Origin: Candidatus Cloacimonadota bacterium | GTDB taxonomy: Bacteria; Cloacimonadota; Cloacimonadia; Cloacimonadales; Cloacimonadaceae | DNA length: 36,202 nt | Direction: 5' to 3' | Assembly: GCA_023421135.1 (NCBI GenBank) | Contig: JAEZUG010000005.1 | Location: 1 to 36,202, forward strand | Shown here: piece by piece, positions 17,101-25,701 of the stretch | Position numbering within the stretch: the stretch's first letter is position 1 | Layout: each line of letters starts with the position of its first letter | Translations under genes and position numbers: made by a program | The notes under the pieces: model-generated | The model's input: only the letters and a program-made list of their open reading frames with translations | Told to the model about the DNA's origin: nothing | The model's database searches: none

Positions 17101-18572
17101 ACAGTCATCTGACCAGCATCAGGATAGATGTACCCGGGGTTTGGTAAAGTGGAATCGGTGTAGCCATCGTTATTAAAGTCCCAAGCATAGGAAGTTAGAG
17201 GCAGATTTGCAATGGCTGAGAAGTTAAGTACTGTTTGAGGATCCCCTGCCACCACATTGTTGCTTAGTTGGCTGTCTGTTTCGAAATCCACTATCAGGGG
17301 ATTGGTGACAACTACCATAACCGTATCTGAGGCAGCATCACGCTGTTGAGAGTAGTTGTAGTCATTAACCACAAAGGTTAGCTGCTCTAAACCAGTCCAG
17401 TTTGATCGAGGGCTCAAAGTGACAACTAAGCCGTTTATCGAAACGTTTACATTGTTGTGGTTAAGGACACTGACATACAACTGATCATTATCAGAATCAG
17501 ATATATAGGAAGCCATGTCTATCTGGATACCTTCGTTTTGGTTTATTGCAATGCTGGGAGGCATGTCAATGACAGGAGGATTGTTTATGGGAACGAAATC
17601 AAAACTCAGACTTTGGGGAATACCCCAAAGGCCGGCTGAGTTCAAGGCTTGAATCCGCACATTATGCGAACCTAAGCTCAGCCCGGTAAGCGGAATGTCC
17701 AGAATCTCTGTGATGTTTGCAGCAGGATCGGCTATATCCTGAGTAACTGCAGCGTCAGAACTCTGATCCAGATACCACTTGACTGCTACAATGCTTGGGA
17801 GAGCTTCTGATGGAGCTCTATCTTGCATAATGAACATCTTACTCTGCGGGACACCCCAAGTGCCGTCACTGTACTGAGTGCGCACATACAATCTGTGGGC
17901 ACCAGTTCTTAATCCGGTCGTTGGAATGCTCACATCAAGGCTGGCGTTTGGGACATTGTTGATTGCTGCCGTTTGGATGGGAGTGCCCGAAGTACCATCA
18001 ATATAGTATTCTGCCAGAACGATACTTGGGAGAGCTTCGGATGGAGCTCTATCTTGTACTATAAACATCTTACTCTGCGGGACACCCCAAGTGCCGTCAC
18101 TGTTCTGAGTACGCACATACAATCTGTGGGCACCAGTTCTTAATCCGGTCGTTGGAATGCTCACATCAAGGCTGGCGTTTGGTACATTGTTGATTGCTGT
18201 CGTTTGGATGGGAGTGCCCGAAGTACCATCAATATAGTATTCTGCCTGAACGATGCCCGGGAGAGCTTCGGATGGAGCTCTATCTTGTACTATAAACATC
18301 TTGCTCTGCGGGACACCCCAAGTGCCGTCACTGTTCTGAGTACGCACATACAGTCTGTGGGTACCATTTTGCAGTTCGGAGGTGTTTACGTTGAAGTTCA
18401 TGACTACATCCCAACCTCCACTGACAACAATGGATTGTCCATTACCCATGCCTGGATCTACGTCAACGAAATACTCAGCCGCACTGATGGGCGCACCTAA
18501 CCTTGGTATCTCCGTTGCTTGTATCGCACAAGAGAATGCCATCAGCAACAATGTTGCGAAAACCTGTTTCAT
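14121..18572 (-). CDS. Giant modular surface protein (repeats, PKD, beta-helix, cadherin-like, FlgD-like)
   Basis: 1483 residues. After a signal peptide (about 1-19) come four roughly 77-residue units (about 24-330; the middle two near identical, sharing GTWGVPQSKMF and RTGAHRLYVRT), a cadherin-like domain with an SDSDND turn, a PKD domain (WDFNNDGYTD), a long right-handed parallel beta-helix (about 530-990), a second PKD domain (WDFNGDGISD), two cadherin-like domains, a PKD/Ig-like domain, and a C-terminal sorting domain (YPNPGRTK, YNTRGQMV, GVYFIRF). It is probably an exported adhesin or polysaccharide-binding protein. It starts 17 bases after the beta-helix gene and is probably transcribed with it and the cyclase. 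The internal repeats are also near identical in DNA. Substrate unknown. Confidence 0.85.
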   Translation of the reverse strand: MKQVFATLLLMAFSCAIQATEIPRLGAPISAAEYFVDVDPGMGNGQSIVVSGGWDVVMNFNVNTSELQNGTHRLYVRTQNSDGTWGVPQSKMFIVQDRAPSEALPGIVQAEYYIDGTSGTPIQTTAINNVPNASLDVSIPTTGLRTGAHRLYVRTQNSDGTWGVPQSKMFIVQDRAPSEALPSIVLAEYYIDGTSGTPIQTAAINNVPNASLDVSIPTTGLRTGAHRLYVRTQYSDGTWGVPQSKMFIMQDRAPSEALPSIVAVKWYLDQSSDAAVTQDIADPAANITEILDIPLTGLSLGSHNVRIQALNSAGLWGIPQSLSFDFVPINNPPVIDMPPSIAINQNEGIQIDMASYISDSDNDQLYVSVLNHNNVNVSINGLVVTLSPRSNWTGLEQLTFVVNDYNYSQQRDAASDTVMVVVTNPLIVDFETDSQLSNNVVAGDPQTVLNFSAIANLPLTSYAWDFNNDGYTDSTLPNPGYIYPDAGQMTVKLTASDGVHVTTLIKPNYLLVHPGVAIPPSEINQNIVWTEQGGPYNLLGEVLLNPGYSLTIEPNAQVNLLVDSLLVINGSLLATQANFSSYGEGGWSGILLGPSASNSTIQGINVSGASTGITINDSSPTISNLNLSGNTTRREPTRALVISGSAAPVLSDISISNFNYGIVANNPGATPVNLNIDNLQFDRGTAESQSTDTAIDISGNYQVIIDQAIIQGYINGLRIESTNQSRARARLTNTRVIKTESSNRDASIGVALYNLSQVEVVGDSLRGYNTGILINGTQSSPSQYQISDCHLSRDSQFTGSERGLRLLGYGEGSIDSLAVTGYYTAIDFNGNHQSSIQHSIFQNCGSVVNNELNSLPVSLTKSIAFRDEAYNSNQSLPAFCFTSSAGNTLSRNTISGFPRFIDSSNSTVNLNHTIAWTPNPSNDVINATGTSTLLSEYCDIALPAGVLPGIGNLNLDPMFNNPALGDFGLYVYSPCIDAGNPALPFDPDGSISDIGAVTFDWTTAPLIADFNVNETSGQKPLTVSFSDHSTRNSIGWEWDFNGDGISDSVEQSPSWTYYAAGQYSVNLTVFDGQRYASKNCPNLIQVLNTLPQINSEIQDITLSEDFDDIIIDLASHVIDINGDPIQFEVSLDTESVLNASISGSILTISSIPEQYGLTNITITATEASPRSLAPVTRSKAVVLQSSIPRATLGFSVNVSSVNDPPQISLLPSYSFAEDDTLELDLSSYISDVDSNNLTISVSDTEDLICSVSGFTITVIAPVNWFGSEEITVTVQDDRSRLSDWASTIISVVPVNDPPQIISYSPPDSLIYITLGSELHFSVAAEDIDSELSYQWYLNGELQDATEDEYSHTFSSSGTQLVMVRVVDECSFCSVSWEVQVPVSNLDITLVPPVSGLYSIYPNPGRTKITIAYGTNKELLNRIEVYNTRGQMVRLLLNDVLRPGYYDVIWDGKDQNGSPLSSGVYFIRFSNASKSEVRKVILLQ
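17811..18370. repeat. 231-bp tandem repeat inside the giant surface protein gene
   Basis: Landmark TGGAGCTCT recurs at 17811, 18042 and 18273, exactly 231 bases (77 codons) apart. The first two units differ at only a few bases; the third is similar for about 100 bases and then diverges. The unit is in frame, so gain or loss of copies would change protein length without a frameshift. Confidence 0.85.
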
Positions 18573-18589
18573 AATCCCCCCTATTCCGC

Positions 18590-19654
18590 TTAGCGGCGGG
18601 AACTAGCTTCTATGTGTATCTGCAACCCCTGAGAAGGAGAAGTGTATAGCGTTCCACTCATTTCCATTATTGATGGAAGTGTTGTTGATCCTCTTGTATT
18701 TATAGGATACGGTCCTCCATATGCACCGATGTCATTTCTCGTTCCATCAACATCGTTATATTCAGGATCAGGGTCTCCAGCATCAATTGCCGGAGAACCA
18801 TCAATAGCAGTCCAGCTCCCATTATTGGAGTAGTTATAAACACTATTTATGGAGAGATTATTCAGATTGTTGTATCCTCCTGGAAATATGTTGCCAGACC
18901 CAATGTTATACATGATAGTTGGGCTTGAGGGGAAGAGACTGGTATTTTCACCCGAGGTAGAGTATCCTGCAGCCTCGATATAGTTATTCCTTAAATTAGG
19001 TATCCCATTGCTGGAGTTTGCGTAGACAAATACCCTTTCTGTACCAGATCTAAGAATTGAGTTTACAACAGTAATGTTTGCTGAAGCTTTGTCGATTATC
19101 CTCCTAGCACTAGTTATACCTTGATTGAATACACAGTTATATATACTTATGCCATTTCCCTCGCTGTTGATAATGTATGGACTAGTTCCGATTTGTCCAC
19201 TAAAGTATGTACCTGTGATCAACATTCCGTGGGACGTATCGCTTGTAGATCCATTAAAAGTCCCAAAATAGCTCAAGCAACATTCGTCAATATGAATATT
19301 GTTGTTGTTACTGTATTTAATATTAAAAAAACCTCCAAACCCGCTTATTAATGAGTTATCGCTACCGCCTTGTAATTGCACGTCCCCGCTTATTGAAGTC
19401 CCGCGAATATTTACGCCATCAGACCTCCATCCAGTCCCATATATCTTCAATCTCTTGTTCAGATTAAAAGCTTGATACGGTATAAGAGAAGGATATACAT
19501 AGATTATATCATCATTACTCGCTGCAGTCACAGCTGCCTGGATAGAGGCATATTGCCCTGCAGAAGGGTTGTTGTTATCAACAGTCAGAATTGCTGCATC
19601 CAGCGATACACAGATTACTAACACTAAGATCAGTGAAGACAGTCTTGCTTTCAT
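18590..19654 (-). CDS. Secreted right-handed beta-helix protein
   Basis: 354 residues from the ATG at 19654, chosen because AGGAGA precedes it and a signal peptide follows (MKARLSS to about residue 20); an ATG 45 bases further upstream overlaps the cyclase stop and lacks these. The body has the entry motif of pectate-lyase-like/parallel-beta-helix proteins (YASIQAAVTAA), Asn-rich rungs, and a DGSPAIDAGDPDP segment typical of their C-terminal ends. No FlgD-like sorting domain is present, unlike its neighbour, so it may use another route or be released. Its DNA looks more AT-rich than the flanking genes. It sits between the cyclase (41 bases) and the giant surface protein (17 bases). Confidence 0.82.
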   Translation of the reverse strand: MKARLSSLILVLVICVSLDAAILTVDNNNPSAGQYASIQAAVTAASNDDIIYVYPSLIPYQAFNLNKRLKIYGTGWRSDGVNIRGTSISGDVQLQGGSDNSLISGFGGFFNIKYSNNNNIHIDECCLSYFGTFNGSTSDTSHGMLITGTYFSGQIGTSPYIINSEGNGISIYNCVFNQGITSARRIIDKASANITVVNSILRSGTERVFVYANSSNGIPNLRNNYIEAAGYSTSGENTSLFPSSPTIMYNIGSGNIFPGGYNNLNNLSINSVYNYSNNGSWTAIDGSPAIDAGDPDPEYNDVDGTRNDIGAYGGPYPINTRGSTTLPSIMEMSGTLYTSPSQGLQIHIEASSRR

Positions 19655-19695
19655 TGTTATCTCCTTTGTATTTATGCTTTTATATATAGTTCTTA

Positions 19696-22600
19696 TCATA
19701 GCCCTTGCTCCAGCTCATGCAAATAATCCTCAGCATCCGGCAGGTATTCCGAGAACCCACCCTGGCTGAAGAGCTTGATTGCCTGTTTCAGTTTATCAAT
19801 GGCCTCCGGGATCTTGCCCTGTTCCTCGTCCATGATAGCCCAATTGTAATAAAGCTTGGCTTCTCCTTCGACATCTCCACACTCACAGAGGATTCTGGCT
19901 TCTTTCTGATAGTATTCTGCTGCCAGATCACACTGCTTTCTGCAAGCAGCGACGTTTGCCAGATTTCCATAAGTGTGGGCAATTCCTTCCAGATCAGATA
20001 TTTTCTCCTGGAAGCTCAGATTCTCCAAATATGTAGCCTCTGCCTCGTCGTACTTGCCAAGGGAGAAGTAACCATCGCCCAGCAAGTCATGAACATGAGA
20101 TAAGCCTTTGTAGTTATGCATTTGCTGGAATCTTTTGCGACATTCTATACCCATCTCCAAAGCTACTTCGGTCTGTCCCTGAGCAAGTTTCAGGCAGGCT
20201 TGATTATAGAACACTTCAGCAGCCAGATGATTGTTCCCGGATTCCACAGCCATATCATAGCTTTCATGGAGCATCTCTCCTGCTTTATCCATATGACCCT
20301 GCGACTTAAAATGCTCCCCCAAATCACAACACACTCTTGCTTGCATGCCACCATCATCCATAAACTTGGCTAAATGCAAAGCCTGCTGATAACAGATTAC
20401 CGCTTTCTCTGGTTGACCCAGCTTTATCAGGATGTTTGCTTTATTGTGATAGATCTTGGCCGACAGATTTTTATGGTTTTGGCTATGTTCCAATGCTTTG
20501 TCCAGATACTCCAGAGCTCTGGCGTATTGTGAGAGGTTTTGGAAATACAGTGCAATAATATTCTCCAGTCGTGCACTATTGTACCTATCTGAAGAGAGTT
20601 TACAAAGTAACTCTCCTGCCACAGATTCGAATTCATGATAATCCTTGCACTGTCTCTTAATATCCAGATGTGTGATTAAGGCATTGTTCCGGGCTATTTC
20701 TGTGGATATCATCTCTAAGTGACTCTCCAAGTATGACCTTGCCACAAGAATGTCTCCCCGAGCCATCAATAAGCGCGTTTTTGCTAATATATAGTCATCC
20801 ACTAGGTCTGAGTTTTGATTCAGATCCAGATCCAGCTCCAGAATTACTCCCTCCGCCTCCTTATAGTTCCCCATGTCTAGAAGGACAGAAGCCTTTAGTA
20901 TTTTTATGCGTGATTGCTCACTACTAGTGGCGTGGGCCAGGAATTTGTCACAATACTCAAGCGTTTTCTGATTCATGAATACAGATCTGGCATAACCTAT
21001 ACTCTCCCGCAGGTAATGTAACCACTTTTTGGAATCTTCCCCTTCGCTGTAATGATGTTCCAGAGCAAAGAGCCATTGGGGTAAAGCTTCTTGATACTTC
21101 TCTTCAATCACTTCCGCAATTGTCTTATGCATTATTGTTCTATTTATACTCAAGATCGATTCATATACTGCCTGATGCAAGATATTGTGTTTAAAACAAT
21201 ACTCCTGATCATATCCCGATGATGGAAGAACATCAAGAAATTCCAGCGCACATGTTTGTTCCATCGTGAGATCGATATCCGACTGTGGTGCTAATCTCTG
21301 ATCTACCTGACACAGGATGGACTTGAAAAACTCTTGTCCTATGGCAGAGGCTTTCTGTAAGAGGATTACTCCAGATTTGTCCAGACTCATCAATCTTGCA
21401 AGGATCAGCTCAAGTACATTCTCTGGTATTTTAAAACTAAAGATATCCAGATTCTCACCGGCACAAGCTCGTCGCTTGATTACAGCTATCCATTCTTCCA
21501 AGTAGAAAGGATTACCTGCAGATTTCCTAGCTACTTCAGCCAGAATATAGGCGGGAACGTCGATACCTCTCAAGGCCTGATGGATCAAGAGCTCTATCTC
21601 CTGAGGATTGAATTCCGCCAGATCCAGTTTCGTCACTCTTGCCTTTATCGGGACGAGATCTTCAGGGTACTGACCTTTGCGATAGCTAAGCAGCACCAAA
21701 ACCCGTGAGGCATGGGTCTGAGGTATCTGGGTTCTGGCATAGAAGTTCTTCAAAAGAAATCTCAGGCATTTTAATGAGGCTTCATCTATGAAGTGTAGAT
21801 CGTCAAATGCCAGCACTAGCAGTTGCCCCTGTTCTGCCTGCTTGTGGGCAAAGTATCTGAGTAATTGCAACATGCTTTGATTGAGTAAAGCCAGGACATC
21901 CTCCTGAGCTTGCTCATCTGATACAGGCTCCAGGGCAAAGCCTGCCACAAACGCAAGTTGATGTATCAGGGATCTCAGTTCTTCCAGAGGATAATCTTTG
22001 CTCTGCTCAGAATTCAGACTATTAAAGATGATTTCCTTAGCGCTTTCCTGGGTAAGATCCTCAGATAAGGAAAATACTCTCCTTACTATTTGGCGGAAAG
22101 ATGAGTAGGGAGGTTGATAGACTGGGGATATCTCTGAAACCAGCCTTGCAGTCTCAGGTATTGTCTTCAAAAATTCTTTGATTAATCTGGTCTTGCCCAT
22201 CCCTGCAAGCGCTGAGATCAATACAATATCCATATCCCCATTGTGCATGTCTTGAGACTGATACTCTAAATTTTGTCTATATAGCTCCGAGATCTTGTTC
22301 AGTTCGTTTTGACGCCCCACAAACTCTGATTGCGATAGCAACCTGGATACCTGGCTACTTATTACGGATGATACCAGCCAAGTCTTCATCGGCAGAGATT
22401 TCCCTTTTACCGTCAATTCTCCACGATAACTAAACTCAAAATATCCTTCCAGGGATTCTTTCATGGCATTGGGAAGCATTACCTGCATTGGTAACCCCAT
22501 CTCTTCCATTCTCGATGCTACATTAACAACATCTCCGTAAATAGTGAAGTCTCCTTCTCGTTTGAGCCCGACCTTCCCGGTTGCCACCATTCCACTATTT

Positions 22601-23022
22601 ACTCCCACTCGCACAGCAAGATCAGTATTAACCTGCGAAAGCTCCGGGATTGATCCCTTTAGGTTGTTGAAAAGTTTAATCACCTCAATAAGCTCTAACC
22701 CAGCATACACGGCTCTTCTGGCATTGTTCTCCAAGAAGCCCAAAGATCCAAAATGTACCATGATGCGGTCACCTTCGTATTTATCGACGTAGCCACCATA
22801 CTTGCCAACTCGTTCTGAGAAGCTGAGCATCAATTGATCCGTTAGATCTTGAAGCACATCCGGATTCAGTAACTCGGACATGGCAGTAAAACCTTTGATA
22901 TCGGCAAACAGAACACTTACAAACCGGTTGTCGCCTTCTTTCAGCTTCACTTGAGAGTTATTGGCTTCCACGCCTCCAAGAGTTGAAGATTTTGAGAGTA
23001 GGGCACTCAAATTGCTAAGCAT
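19696..23022 (-). CDS. Class III adenylate cyclase fused to AAA/STAND ATPase and TPR repeats
   Basis: 1108 residues, no membrane segment. The N-terminal cyclase homology domain (about 32-216) keeps every key residue: metal ligands D41 (FADIKGFT) and D85, K81 and D164 for adenine recognition, and N167 and R171 for the transition state, so ATP-to-cAMP activity is likely. An AAA_16-type ATPase (about 233-500) has Walker A GMGKT (274-278) and Walker B LAFDDLH. Roughly 400 C-terminal residues form tetratricopeptide repeats (QPEKAVICYQQAL, KYDEAEATYLENL). In this architecture the ATPase-TPR part is presumed to sense a ligand or partner and gate the cyclase. AAGGGA precedes the start. It is the first gene of a likely operon with two secreted proteins. 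The cAMP effector is not in the window. Confidence 0.9.
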   Translation of the reverse strand: MLSNLSALLSKSSTLGGVEANNSQVKLKEGDNRFVSVLFADIKGFTAMSELLNPDVLQDLTDQLMLSFSERVGKYGGYVDKYEGDRIMVHFGSLGFLENNARRAVYAGLELIEVIKLFNNLKGSIPELSQVNTDLAVRVGVNSGMVATGKVGLKREGDFTIYGDVVNVASRMEEMGLPMQVMLPNAMKESLEGYFEFSYRGELTVKGKSLPMKTWLVSSVISSQVSRLLSQSEFVGRQNELNKISELYRQNLEYQSQDMHNGDMDIVLISALAGMGKTRLIKEFLKTIPETARLVSEISPVYQPPYSSFRQIVRRVFSLSEDLTQESAKEIIFNSLNSEQSKDYPLEELRSLIHQLAFVAGFALEPVSDEQAQEDVLALLNQSMLQLLRYFAHKQAEQGQLLVLAFDDLHFIDEASLKCLRFLLKNFYARTQIPQTHASRVLVLLSYRKGQYPEDLVPIKARVTKLDLAEFNPQEIELLIHQALRGIDVPAYILAEVARKSAGNPFYLEEWIAVIKRRACAGENLDIFSFKIPENVLELILARLMSLDKSGVILLQKASAIGQEFFKSILCQVDQRLAPQSDIDLTMEQTCALEFLDVLPSSGYDQEYCFKHNILHQAVYESILSINRTIMHKTIAEVIEEKYQEALPQWLFALEHHYSEGEDSKKWLHYLRESIGYARSVFMNQKTLEYCDKFLAHATSSEQSRIKILKASVLLDMGNYKEAEGVILELDLDLNQNSDLVDDYILAKTRLLMARGDILVARSYLESHLEMISTEIARNNALITHLDIKRQCKDYHEFESVAGELLCKLSSDRYNSARLENIIALYFQNLSQYARALEYLDKALEHSQNHKNLSAKIYHNKANILIKLGQPEKAVICYQQALHLAKFMDDGGMQARVCCDLGEHFKSQGHMDKAGEMLHESYDMAVESGNNHLAAEVFYNQACLKLAQGQTEVALEMGIECRKRFQQMHNYKGLSHVHDLLGDGYFSLGKYDEAEATYLENLSFQEKISDLEGIAHTYGNLANVAACRKQCDLAAEYYQKEARILCECGDVEGEAKLYYNWAIMDEEQGKIPEAIDKLKQAIKLFSQGGFSEYLPDAEDYLHELEQGL

Positions 23023-23318
23023 ATAATCCCTTCAAGGCTAAACCCAGGACTACTTCAATCAGGGATAAGAGCCGAAAACCACAACGCATATCCATATGAT
23101 ACCACCTAACAGATATAAAAACAGTATTTTGAACACATAATAACCAGCCTTTTAGAAGCTTAGTGCTTGATAATTGTGGACAGATATTCTGGCAAGGTAT
23201 TTTTTGATTTATTACAATAAACACTTCGAGATAGGATATTGGCTCTTTCTTCAGCAAGTTTAGCTTGACTTGCAGTAAAGAGACAGAAATTATGGATTCC
23301 AACAAAGGAGAGAGATAA
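23023..23318. other. Divergent promoter region
   Basis: This 296-base AT-rich region separates the cyclase operon (-) from the metallopeptidase gene (+). A 96-codon minus-strand frame here overlaps the cyclase start and lacks family features, so I did not call it. Confidence 0.5.
23265..23293 (+). promoter_or_regulatory. Putative promoter of the metallopeptidase gene
   Basis: TTGACT (23265-23270) and AATTAT (23288-23293) are 17 bases apart. The Shine-Dalgarno AAAGGAG lies about 10 bases downstream of the -10 and the start codon at 23319. The -10 matches the consensus at 4 of 6 positions. Confidence 0.35.
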
Positions 23319-24497
23319 ATGTGTTGTATTAATCAGCTTCTACTTGGAACTCTGTTGCTGTTACTGTGCATGTCTCCGGTGCTTCTGGCTTCATCGGTAG
23401 ATTCCAAGACTCAGAGAGATCTACCGGGTAGTATCGGTTCGAAACGTGGACTACTCAATGTGTCCATCGATCCCCGGCAAGAGCTTTTAACCACGATCCA
23501 GTATCTATCCGGCAGCGAAATGGTGATCAAAGATGAAAATGCCTATACAGTAGCAATTGAATCCTGGTTCTCTGCTCACCGGGAGCATCCTGCCATTCAG
23601 ATGCTGTCGGCCTTGGAGAGTGCCGGTTATTGCCATGATCTTCCGGTCACAGACTTCCTGCGTTTTGGAAATATCTCTCTGGAAAACAGGGAATATAGCT
23701 GGGGGCCAACTTCGGAAGATATGAATAATGAACGTATGGACTGTGTTGCTCAGGAGGTTTCTCTGGATGAGTTCTACACCCTGGTGCGAGATTTTTCCAA
23801 TGTTAGCGATTTTGCCGGCTTTTTCAGATCTCAGGAAGTGTTTTACCGGCAGTACATCTCCAGGATTATAGGCTATTTGGAGGCATATCCGGATCTGATT
23901 GCTCATATGACGGATTGGTATGGCTACTGCCACTCCAGCTACTCACTGGTGATTTCTCCTTTGGTAAATGGTGGTTACGGTCCCGCACTAACTGATAGTG
24001 CCGGAAACATTCACGCCTATTGCATTGCCAGAATGAACCGGGATTACAGCGGAGATGAACAGATGATGCAGCTCTCCAGTTGGCTTTTTCATGAGTTCTC
24101 TCATTCTTTTGTTAATCCTCTGGTGGAAAAGCATTATGAGATATTCCGCAGCGGAGAACCGCTCTATGAAGCTATCGGCGACAAAATGAGAACTATGGCA
24201 TATAGCAGTTGGTGGATTGCGGTGGCCGAGCATCTGGTGCGGGTCAATGATGCCCGGCTGAATGAACTGTTCTATCCTTCCGAAAGTAGGGTATGGTCTC
24301 CGGATATCGAAAAGAACCGGGGCTTCATCTTTATCGATTACGCCCACGAAGCGATCTTGCAGTATGAGCAAAGTAAAGCTGAACAAGGGACTACTTATGC
24401 AGAATACTTCCCCATTCTGGCTCGCAGCTTCATGGCTATCAATGAACTCTCCAAAGAAGAAATGGAACGCCTGACCCGGTTTCTAACCACAGAATAG
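23319..24497 (+). CDS. Secreted DUF4932-like zinc metallopeptidase
   Basis: 392 residues with a signal peptide (about 1-25, MCCINQLLLGTLLLLL...). The zinc motif HEFSH (258-262) is followed by FVNPL and by a Glu-containing helix (EPLYEAIGDKM, about 280-290) that could give the third ligand. The HE-x-SH-x-F-V-N-P pattern is what I associate with the DUF4932 family of exported bacterial proteins. The likely site of action is the periplasm or cell surface; the substrate is unknown. AAAGGAG precedes the start. It stands alone on its strand, with 360 gene-free bases before the PEGA gene. Family assignment is from memory of the motif, so the fold is surer than the name. Confidence 0.72.
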   Translation: MCCINQLLLGTLLLLLCMSPVLLASSVDSKTQRDLPGSIGSKRGLLNVSIDPRQELLTTIQYLSGSEMVIKDENAYTVAIESWFSAHREHPAIQMLSALESAGYCHDLPVTDFLRFGNISLENREYSWGPTSEDMNNERMDCVAQEVSLDEFYTLVRDFSNVSDFAGFFRSQEVFYRQYISRIIGYLEAYPDLIAHMTDWYGYCHSSYSLVISPLVNGGYGPALTDSAGNIHAYCIARMNRDYSGDEQMMQLSSWLFHEFSHSFVNPLVEKHYEIFRSGEPLYEAIGDKMRTMAYSSWWIAVAEHLVRVNDARLNELFYPSESRVWSPDIEKNRGFIFIDYAHEAILQYEQSKAEQGTTYAEYFPILARSFMAINELSKEEMERLTRFLTTE

Positions 24498-24857
24498 AGA
24501 TCTCCTCTTACATTGTTCCTCATTTGATCCTGCCGCGTTCCTGCCGCGTTCCTGCCGTGAGCTAGCCGTGATACCGCCGTGAGCACGGCTGATTTGCTGC
24601 AGAACTGTGGCTGTATTTCGGCATGTTCCTCTTTGGGAGAAAAAGATGGGGTCTTCAAGTCTGAACGTAATAGACCCGCCTCCTCGCACGGTTTTATTCC
24701 AAGGGCAAAACGCAAGCTGCAGAATAGTTCCTGTCTGGTAGCCTAGATATAATTCTGAGGGACACGGCATATATATGTGGACTTCCCAAAAAGAAATGCA
24801 GGACACCAGCCCCCGGGGGAGTATAGAGGTCATATCAAGATAGTCATGGAGGCTAAA
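24498..24857. other. Gene-free region with 11-bp repeats and a hairpin
   Basis: It contains three tandem 11-base units of TCCTGCCGCGT type (24528-24560), two copies of CCGTGAGC (24555, 24576), and a hairpin GCCGTG-AG-CACGGC (24575-24588) without a T-run. The minus-strand frames here are low-complexity readings of the repeats. The remainder shows nothing recognisable. Confidence 0.55.
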
Positions 24858-25517
24858 ATGAAAGTTCGATATCTTGCCCTCGCTCTAGTGGCTCTCTGGG
24901 CCGGAGTGTTGAATGCTCAGAACATGTTTGGAGCATTTAAAATAGAGACCTCACCTCAGGGTGCCGATGTGATCATCACGGCATCAAATCAGTATATTGG
25001 CAGAACCCCCACCCAAGCCATCCCGGTCATGATGGATCAGTTTATGACCTATCATCAGGGAATTCCCGGCAGGGTCTTCAACCTGGTGATTCGGAAGGAT
25101 GGATTCCGCCCTCTGCAGCAGACCATATTTGTCCCTTATACAAAAGTGCATCAAGTGGACGCCTTGCGCAATCCCACCGTCTTCAGCTATCATCTGGAAC
25201 GCCTGCAAACCAATAATCCCGGCCATGTGGGAGGCCACGGCGAAGGTCATCATAGCGGTGGACACAATCCCGGTCACTACTCCCAGCCCAATGACCGTAG
25301 TGTGTGGATTGTCACTGAACCCCGCGGTGCAGAGATCTACGTGAATGATCAATACGTAGGCACCTCCCCGCTTAGTATAGATCTGAAAAGGACGGTCCGT
25401 CCCAATCAACGGATCACAATCAGGGCAGAAAAACGCGGCTATCGTCCTGCCGAAACCATTCTGAGACCGGGTCAGGAAAGAATCCGCCTGGAACTCCGAC
25501 GCCGCAGAAGATCATAG
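24858..25517 (+). CDS. Exported PEGA-domain protein with His/Gly-rich linker
   Basis: 219 residues from the ATG at 24858, chosen because GGAGG lies 5 bases upstream and a signal peptide follows (to about residue 20, LNAQ); in-frame ATGs upstream lack both. Two PEGA domains are visible: one near 25-115 (TSPQGADVIITASNQYIGRTP) and one near 145-210 (TEPRGAEIYVNDQYVGTSP). They are joined by a linker near 120-145 with seven histidines among glycines, which could bind metal (inference). The tail is strongly basic (RRRRRS). PEGA domains are associated with surface-layer or periplasmic proteins; the role here is unknown. A strong terminator follows directly. Confidence 0.82.
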   Translation: MKVRYLALALVALWAGVLNAQNMFGAFKIETSPQGADVIITASNQYIGRTPTQAIPVMMDQFMTYHQGIPGRVFNLVIRKDGFRPLQQTIFVPYTKVHQVDALRNPTVFSYHLERLQTNNPGHVGGHGEGHHSGGHNPGHYSQPNDRSVWIVTEPRGAEIYVNDQYVGTSPLSIDLKRTVRPNQRITIRAEKRGYRPAETILRPGQERIRLELRRRRRS

Positions 25518-25524
25518 GTTCCTC

Positions 25525-25562
25525 ATCCCCCCGGATAATCCTCGACTCCGGGGGGATTTCTT
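25525..25562 (+). terminator. Intrinsic terminator of the PEGA-protein gene
   Basis: An 11-bp perfect stem (25525-25535 with 25547-25557, ATCCCCCCGGA) around an 11-base loop, followed by TTTC TTT. It begins 8 bases after the stop codon. Confidence 0.85.
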
Positions 25563-25641
25563 TATCCTTGTAGAGGGGTTCTGAAAAATTCGCCGGAAGC
25601 TCGGATGCTCTTCATCTAATTACCAGGCAGGGTAAAACAAT

Positions 25642-25669
25642 TTGGATTGATGAGGAAATTCATTATCAT
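25642..25669 (+). promoter_or_regulatory. Putative mscS promoter
   Basis: TTGGAT (25642-25647) and TATCAT (25664-25669) are 16 bases apart, about 33 bases before the mscS start. Confidence 0.35.
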
Positions 25670-25701
25670 GTCGTAAATAGAGACATGAAAAGGAGTTTAC
25701 T

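Noticed and set aside
23015..23305. 96-codon minus-strand frame upstream of the cyclase
   Set aside because: It overlaps the well-supported cyclase start, has no ribosome binding site or known motif, and occupies the divergent promoter region.
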